64,000 nucleotides of DNA from Callaeas wilsoni (taxonomy: Eukaryota; Chordata; Aves; Passeriformes; Callaeidae): contig VWPU01002875.1 in NCBI GenBank assembly GCA_013398955.1, positions 98,721-162,720 on the forward strand, written 5' to 3'. Below are positions 48,101-60,800 of this stretch, piece by piece. Every line of letters starts with the position of its first letter. Within the stretch, counting starts at the first letter, position 1. Both the position numbers and the translations under genes were made by a program. Under the pieces are notes generated by a model. That model did no database searches and was not told the origin of the DNA. It was given only the letters and a program-made list of their open reading frames with translations.

Positions 48101-51100
48101 TCCAGATCATGCAGAACACCCAGTGGGTGCTTTCAGCCTTCATCATGAGCATAACATGTGGAAATATAACAAAAATGCAGTTGGCCTCTTTGAAAAAAAC
48201 AGTGAAGGCGATGAAGAGGAAAGTATGGAAGAAGAAGATGAGGAATGGGGTGAAGAAACTGATTACAGAGACACAAAGCACAAAGGCTACCAGGCACGTC
48301 AAGGTGACCAATACAAACAACAGCAACATGAGAACAGCACGCAATTGGATGAACTCCTGAGAGATTCCAGTCAATCAACCCGGAAAATCAAGAGACAGAG
48401 TGAGAAATTTGACCTAGAGGAAGAAGAGAGTGAGAACAGCCAGAAGAAGTCCTATAAAGAAGAAATCCCCCTCTCTCAAAAAAACCATAATGAACATCAG
48501 GATGGCAAACAGCAAAGTCAAGAGAGAAAAGACAATATTCAAGTGTACTATCAGAGTGATGATGACACAGTGGTGAAAATACAAGATAGGGAAGACAGTA
48601 ATGATGATGATGACGACAACAGTGATGACATTGATGGTGAGGAATATCTCAGCAATACCTGGAAAGAAGCAGCCTATGAGGAAGAGGAGAGAATCCAGAG
48701 TAATGACCAGGAGAGCACCAGTACTAAGCCTGAAAGGGAAGGAACCACTGAAGATGACACTGCAGTTCATAGAGAGACTGAGGATTACCAAATTGTCAAG
48801 ATTAAAGACCTTGCTCACTCTGAACGAGATTATTATGATCATGAGCCACCTAATTCTGACAACAAGCAACAACTGAAAATGAGTAGCTCTGTTCAGAGCA
48901 TTAATTCAATGAATAGTGAAGATAAGGTAAATTATCTTTAAAATAAAATCGGAATACTACAAAAAGGGGGAGAGGGACCAATTCCAAATTTAAATTCCTG
49001 ATGATTGAAATGACCTCTTGGAGAAAAACAGGTGTAATAACTTATTAATATGCAGAAGACTCATCTCCCCTTTTGCTCGCTATTCCCTTGGTTCATGCTG
49101 TGTCACTGCACACAGAGCATTTAGATGAATTGGACCAAAAAGGAAGAGAACACCATTCATGTAAGAGCTCCAGTCCCAATGGGGTGTGTAATGAAACACA
49201 CAAATAAATACAGATACAAAACCTGAAACCCAGTGTCCAGCTTACTAGGACAGCCTGTTCACTCCTCTCTCACAAAGATTTTAAATGCTACTGCAAAAAA
49301 GTGAACAGCTTGGAAAGGTAGAACTAGAGTCCACAGAATAATTATAAGAAACTCAGTCCTTACTGAGCTCTCATTTCTCTCTCTCTCCACCGCCTACTCT
49401 ACTTTCTTCCCCAAATAAAAAGAGCGTGTTAATATTACCAGAGGCTTTATGCTCTTCTCACCCATTTTGCATAGCAACCTCCCTCTGCTGCAAGCAGAGC
49501 AAACTGTGTCTCAGTCAGCTCTGTATTTGGACCTGAAAAAATTTTGTCCAATTTTTTTTTTTCTTCCCGAGATTTACCACAACTTTCTGCTTATGCCTCT
49601 GTGACTGTGCAGGTTAAGACTACAGGCAGTTCCCATGGTGAGATGAAAAGTGTCAGCCACAGGAATGAGGAGGCTCTTCTTGGTAAGCCCCAGGCAAAAC
49701 TGTCATGTAACTCCCAACTCTGCAGCTGGGGAATCTACTAGTCTGCATTTCTTTTCTGCCTTTTGCAGCACAGGATTTCACATGACTGAACTGTGCTTGT
49801 GCCTAATCCTGTGTTCCCAGAGAATTCATTCCATACTCCCTTGGATTTAGTAATTTGTTTGTGAAAAACATTTGTAGGCAGTGCACAAATTTTTGTGTCA
49901 GTTATAAAGAAATGGGAATTACCTTGCACTGAGAGCTTTCCATTTCAGAACAGTAGCTTGAATTCAAGGAGGAGCAGGACAAATGCCGGTGCTTGATTCA
50001 GCAAAGACACATGGGATATGTTTCACCAAAGGAAGCTAGAAGTGAATGTCAGTCCTTACAGAAGAAACAGCTTTTTCTGAGAAAATTATTTCCCAATCCA
50101 ATTCAAACCTGGAACTGCTAGAAGTCTCACAAAAATCCTCATTTAAAGTTTGGCTTGCTTAATTCAATACAAGATCCAGTTTCATTTTAACAATCTTAAA
50201 AATGCACTTGAACTTCATGGTGAATATTGGGCTATATTTTGCTTTGGCTGTCAGTAGTATCTGACAAACATTTGGCTTCATCCCATCACCTCTAACAGTC
50301 CCTCTTTCTTGCTAGGATTGCCAGACACATGTCGGAACTTCCACTGCAAAAGAGGCAAAGTCTGTCATGCAGACAAACAAGGGAAGCCCCACTGCATTTG
50401 CCAAGATCCTGCTGCTTGCCCTCCCACCAAAGCCTATGAGCATGTGAGTATTTCACCCAGTGCACAGGACTGGGAAAAGCCACCTAAAGTGTTCACAAGA
50501 TAACATATTCCCCTGCAATTATTTAGAACGATTCTACCCTAAAAAGCATGCAAGTGAGTTTGAGTGATTCCAGTAATAGCAAAATAAGTGTAAAGCACCC
50601 AAACTCCCTGACTATGGCTTGAGAGCAGTATGAATCCATGCAACTACACAGTAACTGACTTGCTTCACTCAGTCTCAGGGACTATAGCTTTTCCCTGTCA
50701 CTAAAAGTTCTATGTATCTATTTGGTGTTTTAGAGCACATGCTGAATACTAGTATATATTGAGCGAAATAATCCCACAGCATCTCAGAGGCTATATTATA
50801 AGCACAAAAATAAACTCAAGTGTTGCAAAACTGGGCATGCAAGGACAGACAACTAATCCTCATGTGGGCATACAACAACTACTGTTTCCGATACTTCTGA
50901 TCATGTGCACTCCCTCTGGGTATTCACCACATATTAATGATGCTTTATTACTGTAATGGCTCTATGAGTGACAAGCGGTGGGGGAGTGGTTTTGCTTTTC
51001 CTGCCTCCTCTAGGTTTGTGGTACGGATAACAAGACTTATGATGGCACATGTCAACTCTTTGGCACCAAATGTCAACTGGAAGGGACAAAAATGGGACGC

Positions 51101-54100
51101 CAGCTGCATCTAGACTATATGGGCTCCTGCAAATGTAAGCTTGTTTTTCTTTGAAGAATTCACCTAGGTATAAAAAACCAGTAGCCTTAACCCATCCGCC
51201 AGCCCTAAATTACCTTTCTTCCTGTAATCGGCCTCTTGTGCATCAATTATCTGCTAATTAAGACCTTCAAAACCCTAAACATATTTAAAAAGTATCTGGA
51301 ACCTAGACACCTCTCCTGTGCTTACACCAATTTGTCATTGACCTTATCTTCCTCCTGCACTGTTTTATACGTTCCTATTGCTATAGCCTCTGAAGATTTT
51401 TGTAAATCCTTGACCAGAAAAACAGTGTTTGCACAGAGCTAATAAATGAAAATGTCCATCTCAAATCCCCATGGAAAACAAAAAAAACAACAAACAACAA
51501 CCAAACTTAGATGCCAAATGCAGAAGTCAGGATCTAAAAGCCAGAAGTGATTTCCAACCTCTTCAACTGCTGCATATGGTAGAAGGAAAGTGCATCCCAG
51601 CCAGAATATTCCTTTGCTGTCAAAAACTCTGCTTTCATACAACTGACTGATTAGCACTTCCCTGCACAACTATGCTCAGAAGCTGCCCAGGTATATAAAG
51701 GTTGTGGCTTGCACAACTTTGGTTAAGCACGTGCACCAAAAAATTGTAGATTTATAAACGAACACATTATCTGCATTCACAATTTTATGTATTAGCAGCG
51801 CCATCAAATTTAACTGGAAGTTTGATAGTGAGATCTCAAATCTCAGAAATGCTCAAATGGGGACTTAACAGAGGGCTTGTTAACAAAAGCTTTCCTCTTT
51901 GGCACAGACATCCCCCCCTGCACTGATTATGAAGTGGATCAGTTTCCCCTCCGGATGCGAGATTGGCTTAAGAACATCCTTATTCAATATTATGAACGTG
52001 ACCTGAACACTTCTGGAATTCTAACTGAAAAGCAAAGGAATAAGGTCAGCAATCCTTTTCAAATAAGACCATGCAGTTATATGGACCAGCCCAGAACATC
52101 TCATACTAAATGATATGAACTAGGTGACTTCTGAGATGGCTTATTTCACACCAAAACATGAGTTGCTTGCCTCAGGACAGAAGATGTGATAAAACTGGTT
52201 TAATCTCCTAACAAGCTGAGGCTACTGCCCTCCTTAGCTGAGTCTGACAATTAAACCACAAGAATTTCACTTCCTTTCTCGTTACTGCCAAAGGTGACAT
52301 GGAGAGCAATAAAAAAGTCTTGGACTACCTGAGGCAAGCTTTTCATGCTGCGTAGGGTCACCGACACTAAAACACATTTCCCCAGTGGTATTTTATTATC
52401 AAGTTTCATTTCTCCCAAACACCTTCTTGCCAGATAGTTCTCTTCAGGACAGATCTTCATCCCTAAGCAAAAAATAATAATTTCTGCATTGTGTTCAGGT
52501 CAAAAAGATCTACCAGAATGACAAGCGCCTTGTGGCTGGTGACCACCCAGTTGAGCTGCTCCTACACGACTTTGAGAAAAATTACCACATGTATGTGTAT
52601 CCTGTGCACTGGCAGTTTCACCAGCTTGATCAGCACCCTGTTGACAGGTAAAAAAATATTTATGGTTCAGGTCTTATTTGCTGATTAAACTCAGGCTGTT
52701 TTACTTTTCTAAACCCCTCAAAGGATTCTCTACATATAGAACCAGTCCCTTAGCTGTTAGAAGCCAATATCCCCCCCTTTCTAACACAGAACATTTTCCC
52801 TCATTGTTTTCCTGCTCATATCCTAGGCCAGAACCTGCTATCCTCTTGCCTTGCATGATCATGTATTACACTGTAAGCTCTACAGTGTCTTAATACCTAC
52901 TAATGCTCTCAGCCAGGAGGAAGTCCTGTTATTACTGAAGCTAAGAGCAAAAGGCTAAGTACAAAGGACAGAGTCTTGGCAGCAAAAATCCACTAGTGAT
53001 GTATCCATAGTTTTCAACTAACACCACAAAGGTCTCTCAGTTTAAGGAGAAGGTATGTTCACAGTCCAGAGGAAGCCTCCAGCTTCTAAGAACATGACTC
53101 AGATTTCAAGCTTTTGGTTGTATCACTCAGTGATGGGATTCATATTTCCAAGTTCAGACCTTCAGTATCTCAGGGCAATCACACCTACTGCTTTAGAACA
53201 CAGTTAAGCACTTTTTCAAGCTTGATATCCTGAGGATTAACAGCAAAACTCCACAAGTGATGAGTTGTGAGCAAGTCACTCCTTACAATACTTATAATTA
53301 CTACACAAGTAATACTTGTTCAAGGAAAAAAGATGTTAGCGAACAAACATGCAGCAAAAGCATTTTAGTTCATCAGGCATTAGATATCTTTATAATGACC
53401 TGGGACAGATTTATTACGGAAGCATTGTAACAAAATCCACTGGGGCATCTCTGATAAAGCCATCATTGTTGTCTTCTAGCACCTTAGATCACCTTTGGTA
53501 ACCCTGCTGATTCATTAAGGAAATGCAGTTCTCCATACCTTTCTTTCAGATTATTAACATACTCGGAGCTCGCACCTTTGAGAGCCTCCCTTGTTCCCAT
53601 GGAACACTGCATAACCCGTTTCTTCCAAGAGTGCGATGGAGACCAGGACAAACTCATCGCTTTGAAGGAATGGTGCCACTGCTTTGGGATTAAGGAAGGT
53701 AAACCTAAAAGAACAGGCAGATGTACCTGACAGAATATTCCCATCAAGAATATTAGTCAGACCTCAACGTAAGGCAAAGAAATTGCAAGCAGAAGCCCAT
53801 GGCTACTGTGCCGAGAGGAAAATAGAACAGTAATAACAAGACTGCAAAAGGTCAACAGGGTTAACAACGTAGCACAAATTAATCCCAGAAGAGTTATGTG
53901 ACAGAAGGCATTTGGCCAAACAAGCAGACTGAAGAAATGTGTTCAAAATCCTACTAGCAAGTCCCTGATTTTAAGTGGAGGCTGATTCTGGTCAGAGGTC
54001 AGACACACGGAGCCTTCACTCTTCCCAGAATTTTTCCAGGTCTTCTGATAACAATTCACCAGTCATGAAAGAAGAAAAGCTGCAAGGAGTTATCTTAATA

Positions 54101-54251
54101 CATGTATACTTCTGCCAGTGATTGCTCATTCATAGCATCAGTCACTTTATTGATAGTGATACAGCATAAAAATGTCCGTTTGTCATAAAATGTTCATAAT
54201 GTTTTCTTCTTCTTTGTTGCAGAAGACATAAATGAAAATCTCCTTTTCTGA
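45048..54251 (+). CDS. SPARCL1: SPARC-like protein 1 (hevin; avian QR1)
   Basis: Secreted matricellular glycoprotein of brain, retina and vessels. It modulates adhesion and synapse formation and is the likely parent lineage of the SCPP/SIBLING genes. Ten coding exons sum to 2055 nt, 684 residues (human 664): signal peptide 1-18; a long acidic Glu/Asp/Ser/Gln-rich domain to about 447; a follistatin-like domain with ten Cys (about 452-531, starting [14 protein letters not shown]); and an extracellular calcium-binding (EC) domain to the end ([42 protein letters not shown]). The EF-hand loop at 655-666 ([12 protein letters not shown]) has D1, D3, D5 and E12 intact. It ends EDINENLLF, like mammals. 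Residue 668 is an extra Cys in EWCHCFG (human EWGHCFG). Introns are phase 0 in the acidic part and mixed phase after it. It is transcribed away from DMP1 and towards NUDT9. Confidence 0.97.
45230..45283 (+). CDS. SPARCL1: SPARCL1 coding exon 3
   Basis: 18 codons ([18 protein letters not shown]) between acceptor CCTTTTTTAG and donor GTACTC, phase 0. It is the start of the mature protein. Confidence 0.88.
47763..48926 (+). CDS. SPARCL1: SPARCL1 large acidic exon
   Basis: 388 codons, phase 0, between acceptor TTTTTTTAAG and donor GTAAAT. It encodes the acidic domain: clusters [16 protein letters not shown] and [14 protein letters not shown], many S-x-E kinase sites and Gln-rich stretches. Poorly conserved between classes except in composition. 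Confidence 0.96.
49613..49682 (+). CDS. SPARCL1: SPARCL1 coding exon 5
   Basis: 70 nt between acceptor GACTGTGCAG and donor GTAAGC, entering phase 0 and leaving phase 1. It encodes [20 protein letters not shown] and links the acidic and follistatin domains. Confidence 0.92.
50316..50443 (+). CDS. SPARCL1: SPARCL1 coding exon 6, follistatin-like part 1
   Basis: Acceptor CTTGCTAG, donor GTGAGT. It carries six of the ten follistatin-domain cysteines, with [14 protein letters not shown] nearly as in mammals. Confidence 0.97.
51014..51134 (+). CDS. SPARCL1: SPARCL1 coding exon 7, follistatin-like part 2
   Basis: Acceptor CTCCTCTAG, donor [26 protein letters not shown] is the Kazal-like half with the last four cysteines. 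Confidence 0.97.
51908..52044 (+). CDS. SPARCL1: SPARCL1 coding exon 8, EC domain start
   Basis: Acceptor TTGGCACAG, donor GTCAGC (a weaker site). It encodes [20 protein letters not shown], the conserved first helix of the EC domain. Confidence 0.96.
52499..52647 (+). CDS. SPARCL1: SPARCL1 coding exon 9, EC domain middle
   Basis: Acceptor TGTGTTCAG, donor GTAAAA. It encodes [20 protein letters not shown] and [20 protein letters not shown], which include the collagen-binding face in SPARC. Confidence 0.96.
53550..53698 (+). CDS. SPARCL1: SPARCL1 coding exon 10, EF-hand
   Basis: Acceptor TTCTTTCAG, donor GTAAAC. It encodes the second EF-hand loop with all canonical calcium ligands and the additional Cys 668. 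Confidence 0.97.
54223..54251 (+). CDS. SPARCL1: SPARCL1 last coding exon
   Basis: Acceptor TTTGTTGCAG, then EDINENLLF and TGA at 54249-54251. The end matches mammals (EEDIDENLLF). Confidence 0.96.
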
Positions 54252-54491
54252 GCTCGGCTGAACAGACTCCCAGTACTGCACTAAAATTGGTGAATCCTGC
54301 TTACTTCTGTAATTAACAGCTTCACAGCTTTCAAGAAAAAGGTGGAATAAGGTTCACTGAATTCTCATCAAATAACACAAGTGCAGAAAATTTCTACATT
54401 CTTTAACAGCAGAAAAATTTAACTACTTCAAACGGTTCATAGCTAAACAACCAGTGTTTTCACCCACATATATCCATGATCACTCTGAACC

Positions 54492-54641
54492 AATAAATAC
54501 TACTAACCTAATGACTAAGCTGTTCACAAAACTCTTCAGTAGAATTATAGAATGTAGATTTTACCACACACTGAAATGAGACTTGTTTCCTTTATTCACT
54601 GTATTATCAGCTTAACACTCTGCATAGACATCTCAAATAAA
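54492..54641 (+). other. SPARCL1: SPARCL1 polyadenylation signals
   Basis: Two AATAAA hexamers, at 54492-54497 and 54636-54641, 240 and 385 nt past the stop. Either or both may be used. Confidence 0.6.
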
Positions 54642-54649
54642 ATAGCAGT

Positions 54650-57505
54650 CTAGTTGGATATATGGGTTTTGTCAGAACTTTGTCAAAGAAAATTCTATTT
54701 CTTTCACCATTGCCCATCTTTTGCTCACTTCAAGAGAGGCACAGTTTAAGCATAAAAAAAACCCAGGATAGGATGACATTATTACTGAATCCCTATAAAT
54801 TTGTGATTTTAAGGTAAGCACTTCACCGAAAACATTCCAGACATGTTCTGCTTTAAGGAAAAAGCCCCAAATGCTATTCCTACAAAGGATTATCTGCAAA
54901 CACCTTTCACCTGCACCATGTCACCTCTCCAATGAAAAGAAGATGGGATTCAGAAATGCTATTTTGCTATTTTGCTTAAATAGAAGTCCCATCACCCCAT
55001 ACTAATTTGCTCTTGAACCAGCAAGGGCTAAAAATTGTACTCCAATGCCAGCCTGATGCCCTGGGATACAATGAATTAAGCTATTATTTTCAACACAAGA
55101 ACTTCTTGTACAAACCAGCAAAACCAGTTTCACTGCCAGTTTTTTTCCATAATCCTGACTTGTTGCTCACGTCACATTCTGCAACATCACACAGCAGTGT
55201 GTAAATAACTCAAGCTGGATGGCATGTACAAAAGCATATTCTCTGTGCTAATTCCATTTGGAAAAGGTCCTTTCTCTGGGATTTCAAATGTCTTGGGGGA
55301 GAAAGTAATTCTGACAGCACTTTTCCAGCCTTGCTGCAGCCTATTGCTTATTTGCTCTTTCTGCAGCCAAGACTCAGCCACCTTAAAACAATCAAATATA
55401 GTTCCCACAAGGATACCTCACAAGAGATTGACTCACTCTCCACTGAGATAATGCTCACCACTGCTCTGCTCACTTCTGGGAAAACATACAGTGAAATTGA
55501 ATTTATCAGGGCAAAGGGGAAATACTTGTCCTTTAAATAGTGCAAGTTCTGCAGGGAAAATAAAGACCATAACCAAGATGATTACAGCTGTGGATATAAA
55601 GTAAGTAATGAAAAACATCCCACCTGATGAGCTGTTGATGTCAGTGGCCTCAGACAGATCCAACGTGATGCCAACTTCTTCCAAACTGCGTCCTACGAGA
55701 TTTTCCCCAGATATATGTACTCAAACTTACTTACTTACTAGTACAATAATGACTAAACAGAAAAACCAAGCAAGCACCATAATTGAAAACTTATTTTCAA
55801 GAGCTCTTTCAAGAGCATTTTGTTTAACCCACACAGAGCTGGATGGCAGAAAGCACAGCCCTCAAACTGCAAGTACGCTGCGAGTATGCAGCTGGCCTCA
55901 AAAGGTAATGACTTTAATTCACAAATTCCCATTTCTTCAGGAAAAAGAAAGTATTTATGTTGCCCCTCAGTTTGCAGCTTCAGTACTCTCAGTATTATCA
56001 CCAGAGTACTCCTCCAGCATCACTACAGTCAGACTATCTATACTGAAAAACCAATAAACAAAAAATATTCCTTTGATAACATTTCCACTGTCAAGACTGT
56101 CAATCCTCCAAGGATTAGTAGAGGTTGTTACAAAAAAAATCTGTTGTTTTTATCAGCTGAGAAGTAAACTAATCACCCAAAGTATCTGCAGAAGGCATAA
56201 TGCATGACATTTTGCGGTTTTCTAATGAAAGTCAGAGTATTAAAAACTGTATATAGAGACTGCAGATCCACATCCCCTGACTCCATAAGGGTCTGGTTTT
56301 GTGGGTCATGCTTTCAAAACCCAACTACACTGCTGGAAGCCTGCTCTGCATAATGTTTCACATCACAGAAGAAATCAGATGGGCAGGAAGAGGTGAGCAA
56401 GGATTCAAAAAAAATTAATACCTCTTGGCATTACCTTTTCCTTTGAAAGGAACAAACTAATAACTCTGCAAGATTCCCAGGGTTTCCTGCACAAACACCC
56501 ATGACTCCTCCAGGTTTCACTAGCTAATTGGGAGGCAGGGGTAGGGTTGAAAAGGAGCAAGCCCTAAACCCATTCATTAGTTAAGCAGGATATGGATAAA
56601 GTCTCAACAGTGCATGAGGATGTCACAGTACTGTTACATAAGGTAATTCCAGACCATGACATTTATCACAACCTTACTTCAATACATGGATCAAAATTCC
56701 TGAAGTCCTCAGATCTCAAAATCAACTTTCAGCTGTCACTGTCACCAGCTCCTGACACCAGTACACAATTAACAGCAGTTGATTAAAATACAGGGAGAAA
56801 TGTCAGCAACTGTTGTGCAGCTCCTCTTAGCAGCATAAATGCCATAGAAGGCCCACATCAGCCTCCTGACTGAAAGTTACTCACATCACCTGAAGAGTAA
56901 GAAACCAGCACAATTTACAAGATTATACTTTAAGGCTACTCTTTCCAGTGACTCTGTTTATGCGGCAGTCTCCGCAACAACTGCACTGCCATAAGCCGTG
57001 GGAAGACAGGAACATCAAAATTCAGCTCCTCAAATCAGTCACGAAGTTTCATCCTCCAACAGTTTGCTTTTTACACAGAGGCACTGTCACACATTCAGAT
57101 GGGAATACCAGCCATACTGTAAACTAAAAAGTAATTAAATGTGAAAACTAATGTCTCAAAATAGAAAATCACTGCAAAGATATGTTAAGTGAAATGACTC
57201 AGAAAATAAATTTCACTTTATTATGCAGCACTTAATTTAAGTCATTATTCAGGTTATCCTACAAGTCTCTCATTCCTTAGAGATTCATACTCCTGACAAG
57301 GAATCAGTGCAAAACCACAGAGCTAAGGTGAACAGCTTGAGTACTACCACCGGTCAGAATCCCAGTGTTGCCATGCAAATCTGCAGACATTATGAAACAG
57401 CTGCAAATAATGAAAGCCACAAAAGCAAAGCAAGATCTACACATTCTTCTCATTTCACACTAGCTAAGAAACCAAAAGAAGCAATCTGAAGTCTCTGAAA
57501 AAGCC
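54650..57505. other. Intergenic between convergent SPARCL1 and NUDT9
   Basis: No gene, RNA or clear mobile element was recognised. Only short chance frames and AT-rich unique-looking DNA are visible. Confidence 0.5.
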
Positions 57506-57509
57506 TCTG

Positions 57510-57515
57510 TTTATT
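57510..57515 (-). other. NUDT9: NUDT9 polyadenylation signal
   Basis: AATAAA on the minus strand, about 120 nt after the NUDT9 stop. Confidence 0.65.
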
Positions 57516-57634
57516 ACTGTCCAGTGTTTTTCCCAGCTGAATTTCACAAAATTTTCACTGAGGATGACAATGACATCTGTTTCAAGGCTGGAAAATGTAT
57601 TTTCCTCTCAGAGTCTGTTGGTTCCAAGTTTCCA

Positions 57635-57810
57635 TTACTCGTGGCACTCAGAGCCAGGATCCTCACTCCAGTGGGCTCCCCGTTTCTCAGTCACCAGCTT
57701 GATGAAGTAGCTGTGACTGGCATACAGCTCAAGCTTCTCACTGATGTCAACCCACTTCACCACTCCAGCATCATCACCTGCTTCCAAAGGCAAGTTGTCC
57801 ATCATCTCAC
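57635..57810 (-). CDS. NUDT9: NUDT9 last coding exon
   Basis: Acceptor GTGAACAG, then [20 protein letters not shown] and SHSYFIKLV, ending [10 protein letters not shown] and TAA at 57635-57637. It matches the NUDT9 C-terminus. Confidence 0.96.
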
Positions 57811-60800
57811 CTGTTCACAAAACAAGAGTTAGGACATGCTATTCCATCTTTTCTTCCTGCTTTTTCCCCTCTCACATCCTATTAGTCCTGCCCTTCCACA
57901 ATGCTCCTTCATAGGCAGCAACCTTCAACTGCTTCTCAGAGAAAAAACAACTAAATCTTTCTCTGATTCTGTGCCAGAAACCTTTTTCATACTTGCACTA
58001 TTTTAAGGCAAATCTGAGTGGCAGAGGTGGTGTTAACTCCCTGTCACCACTCCTAGGGTATCACCGGCAGCAAGAAAAGTTAGTGGAAACCATCATGACA
58101 ACATGCACTCAGGACCTCAAGTTTAGCCAATACATCTGCCTCAATTTTCATTTGTTTGCCTAACATCTGACTGCTGCTTTTCTCACATACTATTCAACAG
58201 GACAAACTGAATTCTGAAACTTATATACACCTATGAAAAAAAAACCAATTAAAATTTTACTGAAGACCCCAAAATCGAAAATACTAGTTTAAGAGGGGAT
58301 GCATAAACACTTCTGAATTGCTCTCTTGCTGAAGTTTGTACTCTGTTTCTAAAGAAGAATCTCAGGACTTCATAGACAACAGCTAAGGAAACACTTTTCT
58401 ATTCTGTATTGGAAACAAAGGCAAAAGATACACTATTTCCACTATTTCTGAGGGCCAACATATCTGGGACCAGTGACATGTGAAACTTCACAACTGGCAT
58501 CTACTACCCAAAATTCAGTGGAAATGTAACTACATGAAGTCTCTGGCTTGAACACCTCCGAATCACCTAAATAGATTGATTTATCTTACAGGTGAAAAAT
58601 GAGAGTCCAAGGTAACAGATCAATTTAAGAACCTAGTCCCATATTTTACACTTGACTTTCATGCTCCCCCAATTTCATTGCCATTCTCAGCTCAACAATA
58701 GTCCCAATTTCAAACCAACATATGGAGTAAAAGGCAACTAAGAGCACACCTGGAGATGTTTACCTGTTTCATCATGATAGTTCACAGCTTCTGTCTCCAT
58801 CCAGGCATTATCAGTGTTACGAGGGTCATCCACATATCCTCTGTACACCTATAAGGCCCCCAACCAGAACAAGCTCAATGTCACAACAAACAAGGTGGAA
58901 TCGGACATACTTTTCTCTTTCCTTCTGACATACCTGCCCTTACAGAGTTTTCAACAGCCCCTTCCATTTCCTACACCCCAAGAACATGATCATCACAACA
59001 TATTTTCATTTCAGCTGCACTTCTTCAGGTTCCATACAGCTGTGAGTTACATGCACAACTCAAGAGGCTACCACAAGAGACACAGCGCTCACCACAAAGT
59101 GTTCCTGGCTGAACAGCTTCTGGAGCTGCTTCTCCAATCTTGCTTTCTCCTCAGGGGATTTCTGCAGAGAGTTCAAGGCCTCCTCCTCAAATTCTCGCTT
59201 CAGGGTAGCAGTGACCTTCTCCCCTGGGTCCACCATCCCCTTAGAGGGGGGAAAACGAAAAAAAAACCAATACTATCCCTCAGATTCTACACATTTTAAC
59301 TCCTGACTCTTAGCATATTAAATCCACCTGCATCATACACATGCCATATCTGCCTCATGGCCTCACCAGCAGGGAAACATCAACTGCCTCTGGAGCTTTG
59401 CCCTTACCCCTGGAATGGCCCACTCCCCACAGTCTCTCCTCTTGATGGCTATGAACTGCAAGATGTTCTTGCCAGTAACTGGATGAGCAACTTTATTGCC
59501 ACTTCCGTCCCTTTTCCACCTGCAGCAAACAGCGAACAAAAACATGTTTTGACACAAGGGCCTGAGAGAGGAACAGCAAGGCACTGCCACCCATACTGGG
59601 GACAAACAAAGCAAAAAATGAACAGTCGAGGGACACAGATGGATGCCATCCAGCAGGATTGCAACCAAGGGCAGAACACGAAGGGTTTTCCTCAGCCAAA
59701 AGGGCAGAAAATGCCTGTGAGGCACATTTCCACAGTCAGGCTGGTAGCAGTAGCTCCTCTGAAAGTTCTCTGCGCTGCACTTGTGCCAATCCATACTAAG
59801 AGGATGAGAATGTTTCTGCTGGAACAGAATGGTCACACATGCTGCAGCAGCATCAGGACAAAGCCACAAGCAGCCACCATCGCCTTCAGTAAAGAATTAA
59901 GACCTACCAATAGGCAAAGCAAAAAGCTGTCTAAACAAAAAACAAAACAAAAACAATGCCAGCATTTACTTTCAAGGAAGCAACTCAGTAGCATTGGCAT
60001 CCTTCTGGAAAGGGGAAGAAGTAAAATCCATCAGGATGATTTTCAACAACGGTTCTGCCTTCAGCATGGCACATTCTGTACTTCTGTTAACCACACAATC
60101 TTTTCTGAATGCTTTGTGTAAAATGGTTAGCACGCACACATCCTGCTGGGAAAAGCACATCAAAACAAAGCATACAGTGACCAAAAGAGCATCCTAAACC
60201 CACCTCCTCCTATCATAGACTAAGTCAAATTAGTGTTTCTTACATAACAAAGACAGAATGGGTTTACACATAGAGAACACACAGAGAAAAAGGCCATGAA
60301 AAGTAATATCCTGTCCAGAGATGCAGAAAAGAATCAAAAATGCATGGGTTTTTTCTCTACTGCAGGGTACCTTGCAGTCCACCTGTCCATTACCTAGTTA
60401 CAACAGGATCAGCAGCATGGTTTGGTCCCCAGCGCCCCAACAATCCTCTGCCGGTGAGGCCAGTCCTTCCCACTGGATTGCTGAAATACATGACACAGTA
60501 CATGATTTATATAGTCCTGAACTGGGTCCATCTGGAAATTAAGCCCAGCCACACCCAGCTCCTCTGATCTCTGAGGACCAGCTGAAACACAAGGCAGTTT
60601 ATTTTCTGCTAAATTTCTATACCCTTAACACAACAGTACATTAAACATATTAACTTCCCCATATTCAAAATAGTCTAAAAAAAAAACCCCAACCAAACAA
60701 AAAACCCAAACAAAACAAACAAACAAAACAAAACAAAACCTCAAAAAACCCACAAATCGTTAAACAGCAAAAAAGGGAAGGACAGCAACACATATTTGGT

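Noticed and set aside
48414..48872. 152-codon hydrophobic minus frame
   Set aside because: It is the antisense shadow of the SPARCL1 acidic exon: GAG/GAT codons read backwards give Leu/Ile/Val.
55433..55684. 83-codon minus frame with a membrane-like hydrophobic stretch
   Set aside because: AT-rich DNA gives hydrophobic frames by chance; no splice partner, promoter or known family was seen.
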